Origin: an uncultured Chryseobacterium sp.
Lineage (GTDB): Bacteria; Bacteroidota; Bacteroidia; Flavobacteriales; Weeksellaceae
NCBI GenBank assembly: GCA_913778085.1
Contig: CAJYXJ010000042.1
Coordinates: 41,992 to 105,991 of the forward strand
DNA length: 64,000 nt
Direction of reading: 5' to 3'
The notes under the pieces are model-generated. The model was not told where the DNA came from and made no database searches. It saw only the letters and a program-made list of their open reading frames with translations. The position numbers were made by a program, and so were the translations under genes. Positions within the stretch are counted from its first letter, which is position 1; each line of letters opens with the position of its first letter. Positions 8,361 to 18,916 of the stretch are shown here, piece after piece.

Positions 8361-10073
8361 TTAATCTCTGAATTTTACATCTTTGATATTCAGGTAATGC
8401 GTTACATTGCCCTTCCAGTGGTTTTCTTCCAGCGTGAAGGCCAGGTCAAAATATTTATTCCTGAAATCATCCGCAAACTGTCCTAGCTTAAAGCCGACAC
8501 ATTCGATATTTCTGCCGGTAGATTCCTGTCTGATATAAAACTTAAGGTGATTGTTGTCTTTCCCCATCGTTTTGATATAACCCGAAACTTTCTGGTTCGT
8601 CAGGGTAAGGATCGGCTTCATATTGTGTGGACCGAAAGGTGCCAGCTTTCTGTGAAAATTAATAAATTCCCGGTTGATTTCGTCGATATGGATTTCAGAA
8701 TCAATGGTAATGGAAGGTTCTTTCTGATGGTCTTTGATCTTCTCGGAAACCACTCTTTCAAACTTCTCCTTGAAGGCATCAAATTTTACTTTCTCCATCG
8801 AAAGTCCTGCCGCCGCATGGTGTCCTCCGAATTTTAAGAAATATTCCGAACACATATCCAGTGCTTCATGAACGTCAAAATCTGCTACGGATCTTGCTGA
8901 AGCTACCATTTCACCATTATTACCGTCAGTAAAAACGAGAGTTGGTTTATAATAGGTTTCGATTAACCTTGAGGCCACAATTCCGATCACGCCTTTGTTC
9001 CATTCGGGATGATAGACGATGGTGGTGTATTTGGTTTCCTGCTGGGATTCAATAATTTGGTTTAGGGCCGATAAAGTAGAATTCATATCCAGCTCCCGCC
9101 TTTCATCATTGAGATTCATAATATCGCTTACGATCTGGTGCGCATGCTTCAGATTATCAGAAACCATAAGCTCAACCGCTGCTTTTCCGTGGGAAATTCT
9201 TCCCGCAGCATTAATTTTCGGGGCAATTTCAAAAACGATATTTGAAATTTCAAAATGAGAAAGCTTGTCTTCCGGAATTAATAGTCTTAAACCTAGATTT
9301 CTCGTTTTACGGAGCGTTTTAAGTCCCATTTTAGCCAAAACACGGTTTTCCCCGGTCATTGATACGATATCAGCGGCAATGGAAATGGCAAGAAGATCGG
9401 TTAATTCAAATAATTCCGGCTCAGGAAGCTTGTAAATGGTATTCAATCCCTGACATAATTTAAATCCGACACCACATCCGGAAAGTTCCTTAAACGGGTA
9501 TCGGCAGTCGCTTCTCTTCGGATCCAGCACAGCCACCGCATTCGGAATTTCTTCGCCGGGAAGGTGATGATCGCAAATGATAAAATCGATGCCTAAATTA
9601 TGGGCATAATTGATCATATCAAGTGCTTTGATTCCGCAGTCCAATGCAATAATCAGAGAAAAGCCGTTTTCTTTCGCAAAATCAATACCTTCTGTAGAGA
9701 TTCCGTAACCTTCGGAATTCCGGTCGGGGATATAATAATCTAAATATTTTTTCTGAACAATTTTGCTTAGGTACAGGTACATCAGGGCAACAGCTGTCGT
9801 TCCGTCTACGTCGTAATCTCCGTACACCAGTATTTTTTCTCCGTTTTCGATGGCTGTAGCAATGCGTTCTACCGCTTTCTGCATATCTGCCATTAAAAAG
9901 GGGTTGTGGATATCGGTAAGGTTCGGTTTAAAAAATTCTCTGGCCTTTTGATAATTGTCAATTCCTCTAAGAACGAGAAGTTTAGATTCAAAAGTTCCAA
10001 AACCAAGTGACGAACTTAATCCGTCCACGATTTCCTCATCGGGTTCAGGCTTGTAAATCCATTTTTGACTCAT
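8361..10073 (-). CDS. recJ: single-stranded-DNA-specific exonuclease RecJ
   Basis: 570 residues, standard length. It degrades single-stranded DNA 5' to 3' in recombination and mismatch repair. It belongs to the DHH phosphoesterases: DYDVDG at 86-91, DCG near 145, the name-giving DHH at 168-170 (CDHHLPGEE) and the DHHA1-type GGHHAAAG near residue 405, followed by the OB-fold C-terminus. A perfect -7 promoter box ends only four bases before the ATG, so the transcript may be nearly leaderless. nadD follows closely. Confidence 0.95.
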   Translation of the reverse strand: MSQKWIYKPEPDEEIVDGLSSSLGFGTFESKLLVLRGIDNYQKAREFFKPNLTDIHNPFLMADMQKAVERIATAIENGEKILVYGDYDVDGTTAVALMYLYLSKIVQKKYLDYYIPDRNSEGYGISTEGIDFAKENGFSLIIALDCGIKALDMINYAHNLGIDFIICDHHLPGEEIPNAVAVLDPKRSDCRYPFKELSGCGVGFKLCQGLNTIYKLPEPELFELTDLLAISIAADIVSMTGENRVLAKMGLKTLRKTRNLGLRLLIPEDKLSHFEISNIVFEIAPKINAAGRISHGKAAVELMVSDNLKHAHQIVSDIMNLNDERRELDMNSTLSALNQIIESQQETKYTTIVYHPEWNKGVIGIVASRLIETYYKPTLVFTDGNNGEMVASARSVADFDVHEALDMCSEYFLKFGGHHAAAGLSMEKVKFDAFKEKFERVVSEKIKDHQKEPSITIDSEIHIDEINREFINFHRKLAPFGPHNMKPILTLTNQKVSGYIKTMGKDNNHLKFYIRQESTGRNIECVGFKLGQFADDFRNKYFDLAFTLEENHWKGNVTHYLNIKDVKFRD

Positions 10074-10077
10074 TTCA

Positions 10078-10085
10078 CAAAAATA
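10078..10085 (-). promoter_or_regulatory. -7 promoter box very close to recJ start
   Basis: Minus strand TATTTTTG matches TAnnTTTG. Its last G is at 10078, leaving four bases to the ATG at 10073, so either the mRNA is leaderless or the match is accidental. Confidence 0.35.
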
Positions 10086-10139
10086 GGGAAAATTTTTTTA
10101 GAATCTGTTTAAAATACGGAAGGCCTGCGAGGATAAAAT

Positions 10140-11513
10140 TTATTTATTCCTTACAAAAACCCTGTAATCCCAGCCTTTAAGTTTCAATGAGGTTTTATCG
10201 AGAGAAATAATAAAAGGACTTCCTGAAAATAGCTCCGTATAGCTACTTTTAAGATATTTTGAATCAAGCATTACTGCCGCTTCCTGATCGGAAAAATTAA
10301 TGATGGTGAGAACGGCATCCCCGTTTTTTTCCCTGTAAAAAGACAGGATCTTATTCATATTGTCATTCGTCACCCTCTCCATTTCGCCGCCCCATTTTCC
10401 ATTCCACAATGCCTGGTTGTTATGTTTGAGTGTAAATAGTTTTTCATACATTGAGGCAAACTTATGGTCTTTCCACACGATCGGATCTTTTTCAAAAAAT
10501 GCGAGGCTTCTGTCCAGTCCGGCTTCCTGACCGCTATACACCAAAGGCATTCCGTTGACGGTACTGCAAAGAACCATGGCCGCTTCAAGCCCTGGCCCGA
10601 AATTGGAAAACTGGTTTCCCTCCCAAGAATTTTTATCATGATTATCCGTAAAGGTCATCCGGTAAGAATTGAAAGGAAAGCTGTTCACATCATGCGCCAT
10701 GTATTCAAAAAGTGCTGGTGCGCCTTTTTTTTCTACGGTTGCCCGTTTTAGTTTATCCCAAAGCGTCCAGGAATAGGTCATATCAAAAGACTTTTTATAC
10801 AGATCCCGGGATTCCCATTCCGCGAGCATGAACACGGGTTTTATCTGGTCCAGCTCCGCCCTTGCATTTTCCCAAAAATCGACCGGGATAAAACCTGCTA
10901 CATCACAGCGGTAGCCGTCAATATTTGTTTGAGAAACCCAGTATTTCAGCGCACCGGTCATATATTCTCTGAAATCAGCGTTGTTATAATCAAAATCAAT
11001 CACATCATCCCAGTCGTACCACGGCGTCGGCTGAAATTTTCCTTCCCGCGTTTTGGTGTACCAATCCGGGTGCTGATTGGCAAGAGGGTTGTCCCAGGCC
11101 GAGTGGTTTCCCACCCAATCAATAATCACATACATTCCCATGCTGTGGATTTTATTCACAAGACTTTTAAAATCGGCTAAAGAACCGAAATCTGGATTTA
11201 TACCTTTAAAATCTTTCACCGAATAATAACTTCCCAGCGTACCCTTTCGATGAAGCTCTCCAATAGGATGGATGGGCATCAGCCAGATAATATCCACGCC
11301 CATTTTTTTCAGCCGGGGAAGATGTTTCTCAAATGCTTTAAAAGTGCCTTCCGGAGTATACTGCCTGATGTTGACTTCATAAATTGTTGCGTTTTTCGTC
11401 CATTCCGGATGCTTGATTTCCACATAAGGCTTCGGCTGATACCGGGGATCTCCGGGTTGAGCATGAGCCGTAAAAAAGAACAGCAGGATCATCAGGTAAG
11501 ATAACTTTTTCAT
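10140..11513 (-). CDS. secreted alpha-amylase family (GH13) protein
   Basis: 457 residues. The signal peptide is about residues 1-18 (FFFTAHAQ). The (beta/alpha)8 barrel shows the GH13 blocks: VIIDWVGNHSAW (region I), IDGYRCDVAG with nucleophile D204 (region II), FMLAEWES with acid/base E232 (region III) and FTDNHDKNS with D293 (region IV). A short C-terminal beta domain follows (MNKILSFYREKNGDAVLTI). It probably cleaves alpha-1,4 glucans outside the cytoplasm. It could feed the MalQ encoded at 51190 and the glucosidase at 30633, but they are not linked in one operon. Confidence 0.9.
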   Translation of the reverse strand: MKKLSYLMILLFFFTAHAQPGDPRYQPKPYVEIKHPEWTKNATIYEVNIRQYTPEGTFKAFEKHLPRLKKMGVDIIWLMPIHPIGELHRKGTLGSYYSVKDFKGINPDFGSLADFKSLVNKIHSMGMYVIIDWVGNHSAWDNPLANQHPDWYTKTREGKFQPTPWYDWDDVIDFDYNNADFREYMTGALKYWVSQTNIDGYRCDVAGFIPVDFWENARAELDQIKPVFMLAEWESRDLYKKSFDMTYSWTLWDKLKRATVEKKGAPALFEYMAHDVNSFPFNSYRMTFTDNHDKNSWEGNQFSNFGPGLEAAMVLCSTVNGMPLVYSGQEAGLDRSLAFFEKDPIVWKDHKFASMYEKLFTLKHNNQALWNGKWGGEMERVTNDNMNKILSFYREKNGDAVLTIINFSDQEAAVMLDSKYLKSSYTELFSGSPFIISLDKTSLKLKGWDYRVFVRNK

Positions 11514-11546
11514 AAGATGAGCAATTATTTACCCTAAGATATAAAT

Positions 11547-11574
11547 AAAAAAGCGTTCCCGGTGGAAACGCTTT
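11547..11574 (-). terminator. terminator after the ABC-F gene
   Basis: On the minus strand AAAGCGTT and AACGCTTT arms around a CC/GG-flanked loop are followed by TTTT. Confidence 0.75.
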
Positions 11575-11595
11575 AAAATTCTATGTAGATGGATG

Positions 11596-13290
<1,695 letters not shown>

Positions 13291-13410
13291 TTAAATATGG
13301 GATATTTTTTATATATTCCATCGTATAAATAACCTGGCAGTGAGAAGTCCCGCACGGATTGGCCGGAAAAATGCATTCTTTTGCATGTATTCTAAATACA
13401 ACAACTTAAA

Positions 13411-13869
13411 ATGAAGATTGAAAAGACAGTAAATATATTAAACAGAAGAGCCAGATTTGAGTATGAAATCCTCGAAGAATTTGAAGCCGGAATGGTTTTA
13501 ACGGGTACGGAAATAAAATCTTTGCGTTCTTCAAAAGCATCTATTGCAGAATCCTTCTGTCAGTTTATTGATGGGGAATTGTACATTATCAACATGATGA
13601 TTGACGAGTATAAACTGGGAACTTTTTATAACCATAAAACAAAAAGGGAACGGAAATTGCTCTTGCACAAAAAAGAATTGCAAAAACTTGAAAAAAAGTT
13701 AAAGGATGCAGGCAATACGATTATTCCTTTGAAATTATATATCAATGACAGGGGAAAAGCAAAGGTCCTGATTGCGCTTGGTAGAGGTAAAAAACTCTTT
13801 GATAAAAGGGAAAGCATTAAAGATAGAGAAAATAAAAGAAACCTCGACAGAATATTAAAGAAAAGTTAA
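13411..13869 (+). CDS. smpB: SsrA-binding protein SmpB
   Basis: 152 residues, usual size. It binds tmRNA and delivers it to stalled ribosomes for trans-translation. Typical features are NRRARFEYEILEEFEAGMVL near the start, GTEIKSLR near residues 32-39, then KRERKLLLHKKEL, and a long basic C-terminal tail (GRGKKLFDKRESIKDRE and on) that enters the mRNA channel. The ssrA gene itself was not seen in the window. It is followed closely by the OmpA gene, but that is probably a separate transcript. Confidence 0.96.
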   Translation: MKIEKTVNILNRRARFEYEILEEFEAGMVLTGTEIKSLRSSKASIAESFCQFIDGELYIINMMIDEYKLGTFYNHKTKRERKLLLHKKELQKLEKKLKDAGNTIIPLKLYINDRGKAKVLIALGRGKKLFDKRESIKDRENKRNLDRILKKS

Positions 13870-13946
13870 AAATCACCGTAAAAACTTTGTATATAAAGAA
13901 AAATTATATTTATTTTGCATTATCAATTATTTAATCATTTAATTCT

Positions 13947-15434
13947 ATGAAAAATCTAAAATTAGGAATTTCAGCATTGGCACTTACTGTTGCTTCTACT
14001 GTGTTCGCTCAGACTACCAACAATCCGTGGTTGATCGGAGTTGGTGCTCACGCGGAAAATCACCTGGCACAGGGAAGTAACTTTAGTAATACATTCTCTG
14101 CTAGAAACTTGACAAAAACAATGTTCAATGTGAACAATTTCTCTATTACTCCACCATTATCAAAACTTACTGTAGCTAGGAACATCGGTAAAGGTTTGGT
14201 AATTGACTGGCAGACAACTGTTGGGAATGTTGAAAACAAAAGATTCAACATGGGGAAAGAGTTCATGTTAATGACAGGTCTTGGTTTCCAGGCTAAAGCT
14301 GCAGGGCTTATCTGGAATGAAGAATCTTGGTTCGACCCATATTTAAGAGTTGGTGCTAACTACCTGAGACATGATTACACTTCACTTACATTCCCAAGAA
14401 TGGATGCTAACGGTGTAATGGTAAGCAATGGTGAGAACGGTAACGAAAATGGTAAAGCTAACTTCTTTGCTGTAGCTGCAGGTGCTGGTGTTAACTTCTG
14501 GTTAACCAAGAACTTCGGTTTAGGCGTACAGGGAGATTACGTAGCAACTCCTGGAGATAAATCAAACGTTGCTAATTTCTGGCAAGCTTCCGCATCTCTT
14601 AACTTCAGATTCGGAAACAGAGACAGAGATAAGGATGGTATCTTAGATAAAGACGATTTATGTCCTGATACACCAGGTTTACCAGAATTCCAGGGATGTC
14701 CTGATACAGATGGTGACGGTGTTCCAGATAAAGACGATCAATGTCCAGATGTGGCTGGTCCGGTTGAAAACAACGGATGCCCTTGGCCAGATACAGACGG
14801 TGACGGTGTAATCGATAAAGATGATGCTTGTCCTACAGTTGCAGGTCCGGCTGAAAACAATGGATGTCCTTGGCCAGATACTGACGGAGATGGTATCCTA
14901 GATAAAGACGATGCTTGTCCTACAGTTCCAGGTCTTCCAGAATACAACGGATGTCCTAAGCCTAAAAAAGTTACTGCAACTGAATTAGAGACAAAAATCG
15001 GAAGTGTATTCTTTGATTTCAACAAAGCTACGATCAGACCAGAATCTAAACCAGCTTTAGATGAGGCTGCTGACTTAATTAAGAAAGACGGAGGTAACTA
15101 CCTATTAGAAGGTAGAACTGATGCTAAGGGATCTGAAGCTTACAACTTGAAATTATCCAGAGAAAGAGCTGCTGCTGTAGTTGCTGCTTTGGATGCAAGA
15201 GGGGTAGATGCTAACGCTCTTAAATCTATCGGTGTTGGTAAAGCGAAAGCTACTGTACCAGCTACAGCTTCTGATGCTGAAAGACAAGTAGACAGAAAAG
15301 TAGTGGTAACAGCTATCGAAGATGCGGCTCAGTGGGAAGCTCTTAAGAAAAGAGACTACGAAGATCCGACTCCGGTAAAAGTTAAAAAAGCTCCGGCTAA
15401 GAAAAAAGCTCCGGCTAAAAAAAGAAGAAAATAA
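13947..15434 (+). CDS. OmpA family protein with thrombospondin type 3 repeats
   Basis: 495 residues. Signal peptide 1-21 (cleavage at VFA-Q). Residues ~22-225 form an outer-membrane barrel. Residues ~230-345 hold four calcium-binding-type repeats (DxDxDGxxDxxDxCP, each closing with a GCP). Residues ~360-470 are the peptidoglycan-binding OmpA domain (VFFDFNKATIRPES, LEGRTDAKGS, LSRERAAAVVAAL). An unusual tail of Lys-Ala-Pro repeats ends the protein (KKAPAKKKAPAKKRRK). It likely ties the outer membrane to peptidoglycan. Codon use looks like a highly expressed gene, as for major porins. A terminator follows. Confidence 0.95.
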   Translation: MKNLKLGISALALTVASTVFAQTTNNPWLIGVGAHAENHLAQGSNFSNTFSARNLTKTMFNVNNFSITPPLSKLTVARNIGKGLVIDWQTTVGNVENKRFNMGKEFMLMTGLGFQAKAAGLIWNEESWFDPYLRVGANYLRHDYTSLTFPRMDANGVMVSNGENGNENGKANFFAVAAGAGVNFWLTKNFGLGVQGDYVATPGDKSNVANFWQASASLNFRFGNRDRDKDGILDKDDLCPDTPGLPEFQGCPDTDGDGVPDKDDQCPDVAGPVENNGCPWPDTDGDGVIDKDDACPTVAGPAENNGCPWPDTDGDGILDKDDACPTVPGLPEYNGCPKPKKVTATELETKIGSVFFDFNKATIRPESKPALDEAADLIKKDGGNYLLEGRTDAKGSEAYNLKLSRERAAAVVAALDARGVDANALKSIGVGKAKATVPATASDAERQVDRKVVVTAIEDAAQWEALKKRDYEDPTPVKVKKAPAKKKAPAKKRRK

Positions 15435-15452
15435 TTAAATTTTTCTAAATAT

Positions 15453-15486
15453 AAATACCTCCAGTGTTCTGGGGGTATTTTTTTTT
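15453..15486 (+). terminator. terminator after OmpA gene
   Basis: AAATACCTCC and GGGGGTATTT arms (one G-T pair) with an 8-base loop, followed by a run of T. Confidence 0.8.
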
Positions 15487-15500
15487 CGTTGACTTTTAAT

Positions 15501-15508
15501 TAATTTTG
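15501..15508 (+). promoter_or_regulatory. -7 promoter box for the YebC-type gene
   Basis: TAATTTTG fits TAnnTTTG, 20 bases before the ATG at 15529. No properly spaced -33 TTG is seen. Confidence 0.45.
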
Positions 15509-15528
15509 TTAAAAATTTAAAAATTAAA

Positions 15529-16269
15529 ATGGGAAGAGCATTTGAATATAGAAAAGCTTCTAAAATGGCCCGGTGGGACAAGATGGCCAAAACTTTCTCC
15601 AAAATAGGTAAGGACATCGCATTGGCTGTAAAGGCCGGCGGTACAGATCCCGAATCCAATCCTGCATTGCGAAGATGCATCCAGAATGCAAAAGGAGCCA
15701 ACATGCCGAAAGACAATGTCGAAAGAGCGATTAAGAAGGCAAGTGGTGCCGATGCGGAAAATTATGAAGAAATTACCTATGAAGGATATGGTCAGGGTGG
15801 CGTTGCTTTCTTTGTGGAATGTACCACAAACAATACAACAAGAACCGTTGCCAATGTAAGGGCGATTTTCAATAAATTTGACGGCAATCTTGGGAAGAAT
15901 GGCGAGCTGGCCTTCATCTTCGACAGAAAAGGGATTTTTACCATTGATCTGGCTCAAATTAAGATGGATTGGGATGATTTCGAGATGGAAATGATCGACG
16001 GCGGTGCGGAAGATGTGGAGAAGGATGAGGAAGAAGTAATGATTACCACTGCGTTTGAAGATTTCGGTTCTCTGTCGCACAAACTGGATGAACTGGGAAT
16101 TGAAGCAAAAAGCGCGGAACTGCAGAGGATTCCTAACAATACCAAAGAAGTGAACGAAGAGCAGTTCAAGGCAAATATGAAAATGCTGGAACGTTTTGAG
16201 GACGATGATGATGTACAGAACGTGTATCACAACATGGAAATCACCGAAGAGCTGATGGAAACCATATAA
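15529..16269 (+). CDS. YebC/PmpR family protein (TACO1-like)
   Basis: 246 residues. The start MGRAFEYRKASKMARWDKMA, then FSKIGKDIALAVKAGG, NPALRRCIQNAKGANMPKDN and YEGYGQGGVAFFVE are all hallmarks of the YebC family. The long acidic middle region (EDVEKDEEEVMI) is also typical. These proteins were described as transcription regulators and, more recently, as factors that help ribosomes through difficult peptides. It is a single gene with its own promoter box. Confidence 0.94.
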   Translation: MGRAFEYRKASKMARWDKMAKTFSKIGKDIALAVKAGGTDPESNPALRRCIQNAKGANMPKDNVERAIKKASGADAENYEEITYEGYGQGGVAFFVECTTNNTTRTVANVRAIFNKFDGNLGKNGELAFIFDRKGIFTIDLAQIKMDWDDFEMEMIDGGAEDVEKDEEEVMITTAFEDFGSLSHKLDELGIEAKSAELQRIPNNTKEVNEEQFKANMKMLERFEDDDDVQNVYHNMEITEELMETI

Positions 16270-16327
16270 AAAAATAATATAGCATTCATATACAGTTAAT
16301 TTTCAAGTACTTTCTTTGCATAAAACT

Positions 16328-17152
16328 ATGAAAAGAAACGTTGAATTAGTTGTTATATCGGATGTTCATTTGGGAACTTACGGATGTAAGGCTAAAGAAC
16401 TATTAAGATATCTTAATTCCATTCAACCTAAAACGCTGGTGCTGAACGGAGATATTATCGATATCTGGCAGTTCAAAAAGTCTTACTTCCCTAAACCCCA
16501 CCTGAAAGTGATCAAAAAAATCCTTTCATTGGCTACAAAAAATACCGATGTGTTCTACATCACCGGAAATCACGACGAGATGTTCCGCAAGTTTACTGAC
16601 TTCGAATTGGGTAAACTTAAAGTCTGCAATAAAATCTGCCTGAATATTAACGATAAGAAAACCTGGATTTTTCACGGGGATGTCTTCGACGCATCCGTAC
16701 AGCATTCCAAATGGATTGCCAAATTAGGAGGGAAAGGTTATGATCTCCTGATTGTCATCAATAATATTGTCAACTGGTTTTTAGAAAAAATGGGAAAAGA
16801 GAAATACTCTTTTTCAAAAAAAATTAAGAACAATGTAAAAAAAGCGGTTAAATATATCGGCGATTTCGAACTTACCGCTTCCGAATTGGCGATCGATAAC
16901 CATTATGATTATGTCATCTGCGGCCATATCCATCAGCCCCAGATTCGTGAAGTTGTTAATAAAAAAGGTTCATGTACGTATATGAATTCGGGAGACTGGA
17001 TTGAAAACCTTTCTGCACTGGAATACAATGAAAACGAATGGAAGATTTTTTATTATGATGACCACAAGCATATGCTGAAAGACGATATTGAAGAAATTAA
17101 AGAGATTGACAGCACGGAACTTTTAAAAATAGTAACCAGTTTCACCAAATGA
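16328..17152 (+). CDS. metallophosphoesterase, UDP-2,3-diacylglucosamine diphosphatase-like
   Basis: 274 residues from ATG 16328, chosen over 16316 because MKRNVELVVISDVHLG is the natural start of this family. Metal-binding blocks are SDVHLG (D12, H14), NGDIIDIW (~44-51), TGNHDE (~82-87), FHGDVFD (~118-124) and CGHIHQP (~197-203). The GDxxDxW motif resembles LpxH/LpxH2-type enzymes, which remove UMP from UDP-diacylglucosamine in lipid A synthesis. The next gene, a glycosyltransferase, overlaps by four bases (ATGA), so the two are translationally coupled and may share an envelope-lipid role. The exact substrate is inferred. Confidence 0.85.
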   Translation: MKRNVELVVISDVHLGTYGCKAKELLRYLNSIQPKTLVLNGDIIDIWQFKKSYFPKPHLKVIKKILSLATKNTDVFYITGNHDEMFRKFTDFELGKLKVCNKICLNINDKKTWIFHGDVFDASVQHSKWIAKLGGKGYDLLIVINNIVNWFLEKMGKEKYSFSKKIKNNVKKAVKYIGDFELTASELAIDNHYDYVICGHIHQPQIREVVNKKGSCTYMNSGDWIENLSALEYNENEWKIFYYDDHKHMLKDDIEEIKEIDSTELLKIVTSFTK

Positions 17153-18120
17153 AAATTCTATATGCTTTCCAGGGAACCGGTAACGGTCATGTAGCACGTG
17201 CGCAGGAAATTGTTCCGATCCTGAAAAAATATGCCTCGGTTGACACTTTAATCAGTGGTCATCAGTCGCAGTTAAAGGCCGGTTTCGACATTAACTTTCA
17301 ATATAATGGGATTTCTCTGCTGTATAACAAAACAGGAGGATTATCCTATCGCAAAACATTTACAGAAAATAAATTTCTGGAAGCGGTCAGAAATATACAG
17401 GAGATAGATCTCTCAAAATACCATTTAATTATCAACGATTACGAGCCGCTGACAGGTTGGGCATGTAAACTGAAAAAACTGCCGATGATCGAGCTGAGTC
17501 ATCAGGCTTCCATGCTGTTTAAAGAAACTCCACGACCGGAGAAGAGAGATTTCTTCGGAGATCTGGTCCTTCAATATTATGTTCCAAGCAAAAGACGGAT
17601 CGGTTTTCATTTTGAAAATTACCATCCGCAGATTAAAAAACCGGTAATCAGACGGAAAATCAGAAATCTCTATCCGGAAAAGAAAGGATTCTATCTGGTG
17701 TATCTGCCAAGTTTTTCAGATGAAAATATCATAAAGGTTTTAAAACAGATTCCGGTACAATGGAAGGTTTTTTCCAAGTATTCAAATCTTTATTTTAAAG
17801 AGGGAAATATTGAAGTTTTTCCGATTGATGAAACCGAATATTTAAAAGCTTTTGAGAATTGTGAAGGCATTCTTTGTAATGCAGGATTTGAAAGCCCTGC
17901 CGAGGCACTTTTCATGGATAAGAAATTATTCGTCATTCCGATTCACAATCAGTATGAGCAGGAATGCAATGCCTGTGCTCTGGATAAGATGGGAATTCCT
18001 AATTCCACGGTTTTAAAGCTGGAAGAAATACAGCATTGGGTAGCTTCAGATCAGCACCTGAGAGTAGATTATCCGGATGATATTGAAGAAATATTAATCA
18101 ATGAAGTATTAACGCTCTGA
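17149..18120 (+). CDS. glycosyltransferase (GT-B, UDP-glycosyltransferase / MurG-like)
   Basis: 323 residues. The start MKILYAFQGTGNGHVARAQE is the N-terminal glycine-rich loop seen in GT28-like enzymes. The C-terminal donor-site region has CEGILCNAGFESPAEALFM and VIPIHNQYEQECNA, matching the G-x-x-E-x-x-E pattern of nucleotide-sugar binding. It overlaps the phosphoesterase stop by four bases. The 3' end overlaps the convergent acetyltransferase gene by 12 bases. Acceptor unknown. Confidence 0.85.
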   Translation: MKILYAFQGTGNGHVARAQEIVPILKKYASVDTLISGHQSQLKAGFDINFQYNGISLLYNKTGGLSYRKTFTENKFLEAVRNIQEIDLSKYHLIINDYEPLTGWACKLKKLPMIELSHQASMLFKETPRPEKRDFFGDLVLQYYVPSKRRIGFHFENYHPQIKKPVIRRKIRNLYPEKKGFYLVYLPSFSDENIIKVLKQIPVQWKVFSKYSNLYFKEGNIEVFPIDETEYLKAFENCEGILCNAGFESPAEALFMDKKLFVIPIHNQYEQECNACALDKMGIPNSTVLKLEEIQHWVASDQHLRVDYPDDIEEILINEVLTL

Positions 18121-18399
18121 GAATACATCTTCCACGTCGTTCATCCTTCTCATTACTGCTCTGGCATAAGAACAATGCGGATAAACTTTCCAGTTGTTTT
18201 CCCGGGCAAATTTTACAGCTTCTTCCACCAGGTATTTTCCCATTCCCCGGCCTTCAAATTCCCGGTGTACGAGAACAAACGATATGACCAATTTATTATC
18301 CTGCGGAAAAATGGTGTACGTAAGTCTCCCAACCTCTTTGACATCATTATTAAGAGTAATGACCCCGCCGTTTCCTGATTTGTTATTCTCGAACCGCAT
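18109..18399 (-). CDS. small GNAT-like N-acetyltransferase (Acetyltransf_CG type)
   Basis: 96 residues. The core is LTYTIFPQDNKLVISFVLVH, then the acetyl-CoA loop REFEGRGMGKYLVEEAVKFA and the ending KVYPHCSYARAVMRR. This R/Q-x-x-G-x-G/A loop plus HCSYARAV is diagnostic for the short YidJ/GtlD-like family (PF14542). Substrate unknown. Its last 12 bases overlap the end of the convergent glycosyltransferase gene. Confidence 0.88.
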   Translation of the reverse strand: MRFENNKSGNGGVITLNNDVKEVGRLTYTIFPQDNKLVISFVLVHREFEGRGMGKYLVEEAVKFARENNWKVYPHCSYARAVMRRMNDVEDVFSER

Positions 18400-18450
18400 A
18401 GCTTAAAATTTTATAAAGCGTAAAATACAAAAACTGCACCGCGAAAGGTT

Positions 18451-18806
18451 TTATTTGTATTTGGCGATTTCTGCTTTTAGTGATTCGATCTCTGCTTCCA
18501 ATTTGTTGATATATTTTTTCTGGGATTCCCAAACCGAAAGTGGAATATTATAATTGTTATTATTAATAATGTTTCCTGTTGCGTGTTCATTATCATTAAA
18601 AATGAAAACCATATTTTCATCCGCCTCGTAAATTTCTTCGATAGGAACATCTAAAGTATCTGCTATTTTTTTCCACTCTTGCATAGAAATTTTTGCGGTT
18701 TCTCTCTTCTGTTGTAGTTGAAAACATCCATACAAAGGATGTCTGCCATTCTTTCTTGACTGATGTTTCTTCTTTTGCGGGCTTCAACGAGTTTTGTTTT
18801 TTCCAT
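18451..18806 (-). pseudogene. frameshifted XRE-type helix-turn-helix regulator
   Basis: Reading from the ATG at 18806 gives MEKTKLVEARKRRNISQERM and DILCMDVFNYNRREK, a normal XRE DNA-binding start. The frame then breaks. The continuation lies in another frame: ISMQEWKKIADTLDVPIEEIY, followed by a C-terminal coiled coil (YINKLEAEIESLKAEIAKYK). One extra A in the five-A run (complement of 18690-18694) would restore one protein of about 118 residues. It is therefore a recent frameshift or a sequencing error. A strong palindrome lies just upstream (18831-18858), probably its own operator. The gene diverges from a small secreted-protein gene that is also frameshifted. Confidence 0.8.
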
Positions 18807-18822
18807 TTTGTAAAGTTTAGTG

Positions 18823-18866
18823 TAAAGATAATTTTATTGCGAAAAATCGCAATAAAATCGCAATAA
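18823..18866. promoter_or_regulatory. palindromic operator between the divergent XRE regulator and small secreted protein
   Basis: ATTTTATTGCGA (18831-18842), spacer AAAA, and TCGCAATAAAAT (18847-18858) form a perfect 12-bp inverted repeat. A third half-site, TCGCAATAA, follows at 18858-18866. A -7-like box on the minus strand (TATCTTTA, 18823-18830) touches it. The arrangement suggests a dimeric repressor, probably the adjacent XRE protein, controlling its own transcription. Confidence 0.6.
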
Positions 18867-18895
18867 GAAAATTATATTTGATTGTACTAAATTTT

Positions 18896-18903
18896 TATTT
18901 TTG
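18896..18903 (+). promoter_or_regulatory. -7 promoter box for the small secreted-protein gene
   Basis: TATTTTTG fits TAnnTTTG, with TTTG at 18877-18880 fifteen bases upstream as a loose -33. The ATG at 18917 follows. Confidence 0.45.
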
Positions 18904-18916
18904 ATCTGTTTAACAA

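Noticed and set aside
15517-16230. 237-codon antisense frame opposite the YebC-type gene
   Set aside because: The sense protein is a clear family member with full-length motifs; the antisense frame is a shadow with no recognisable protein.
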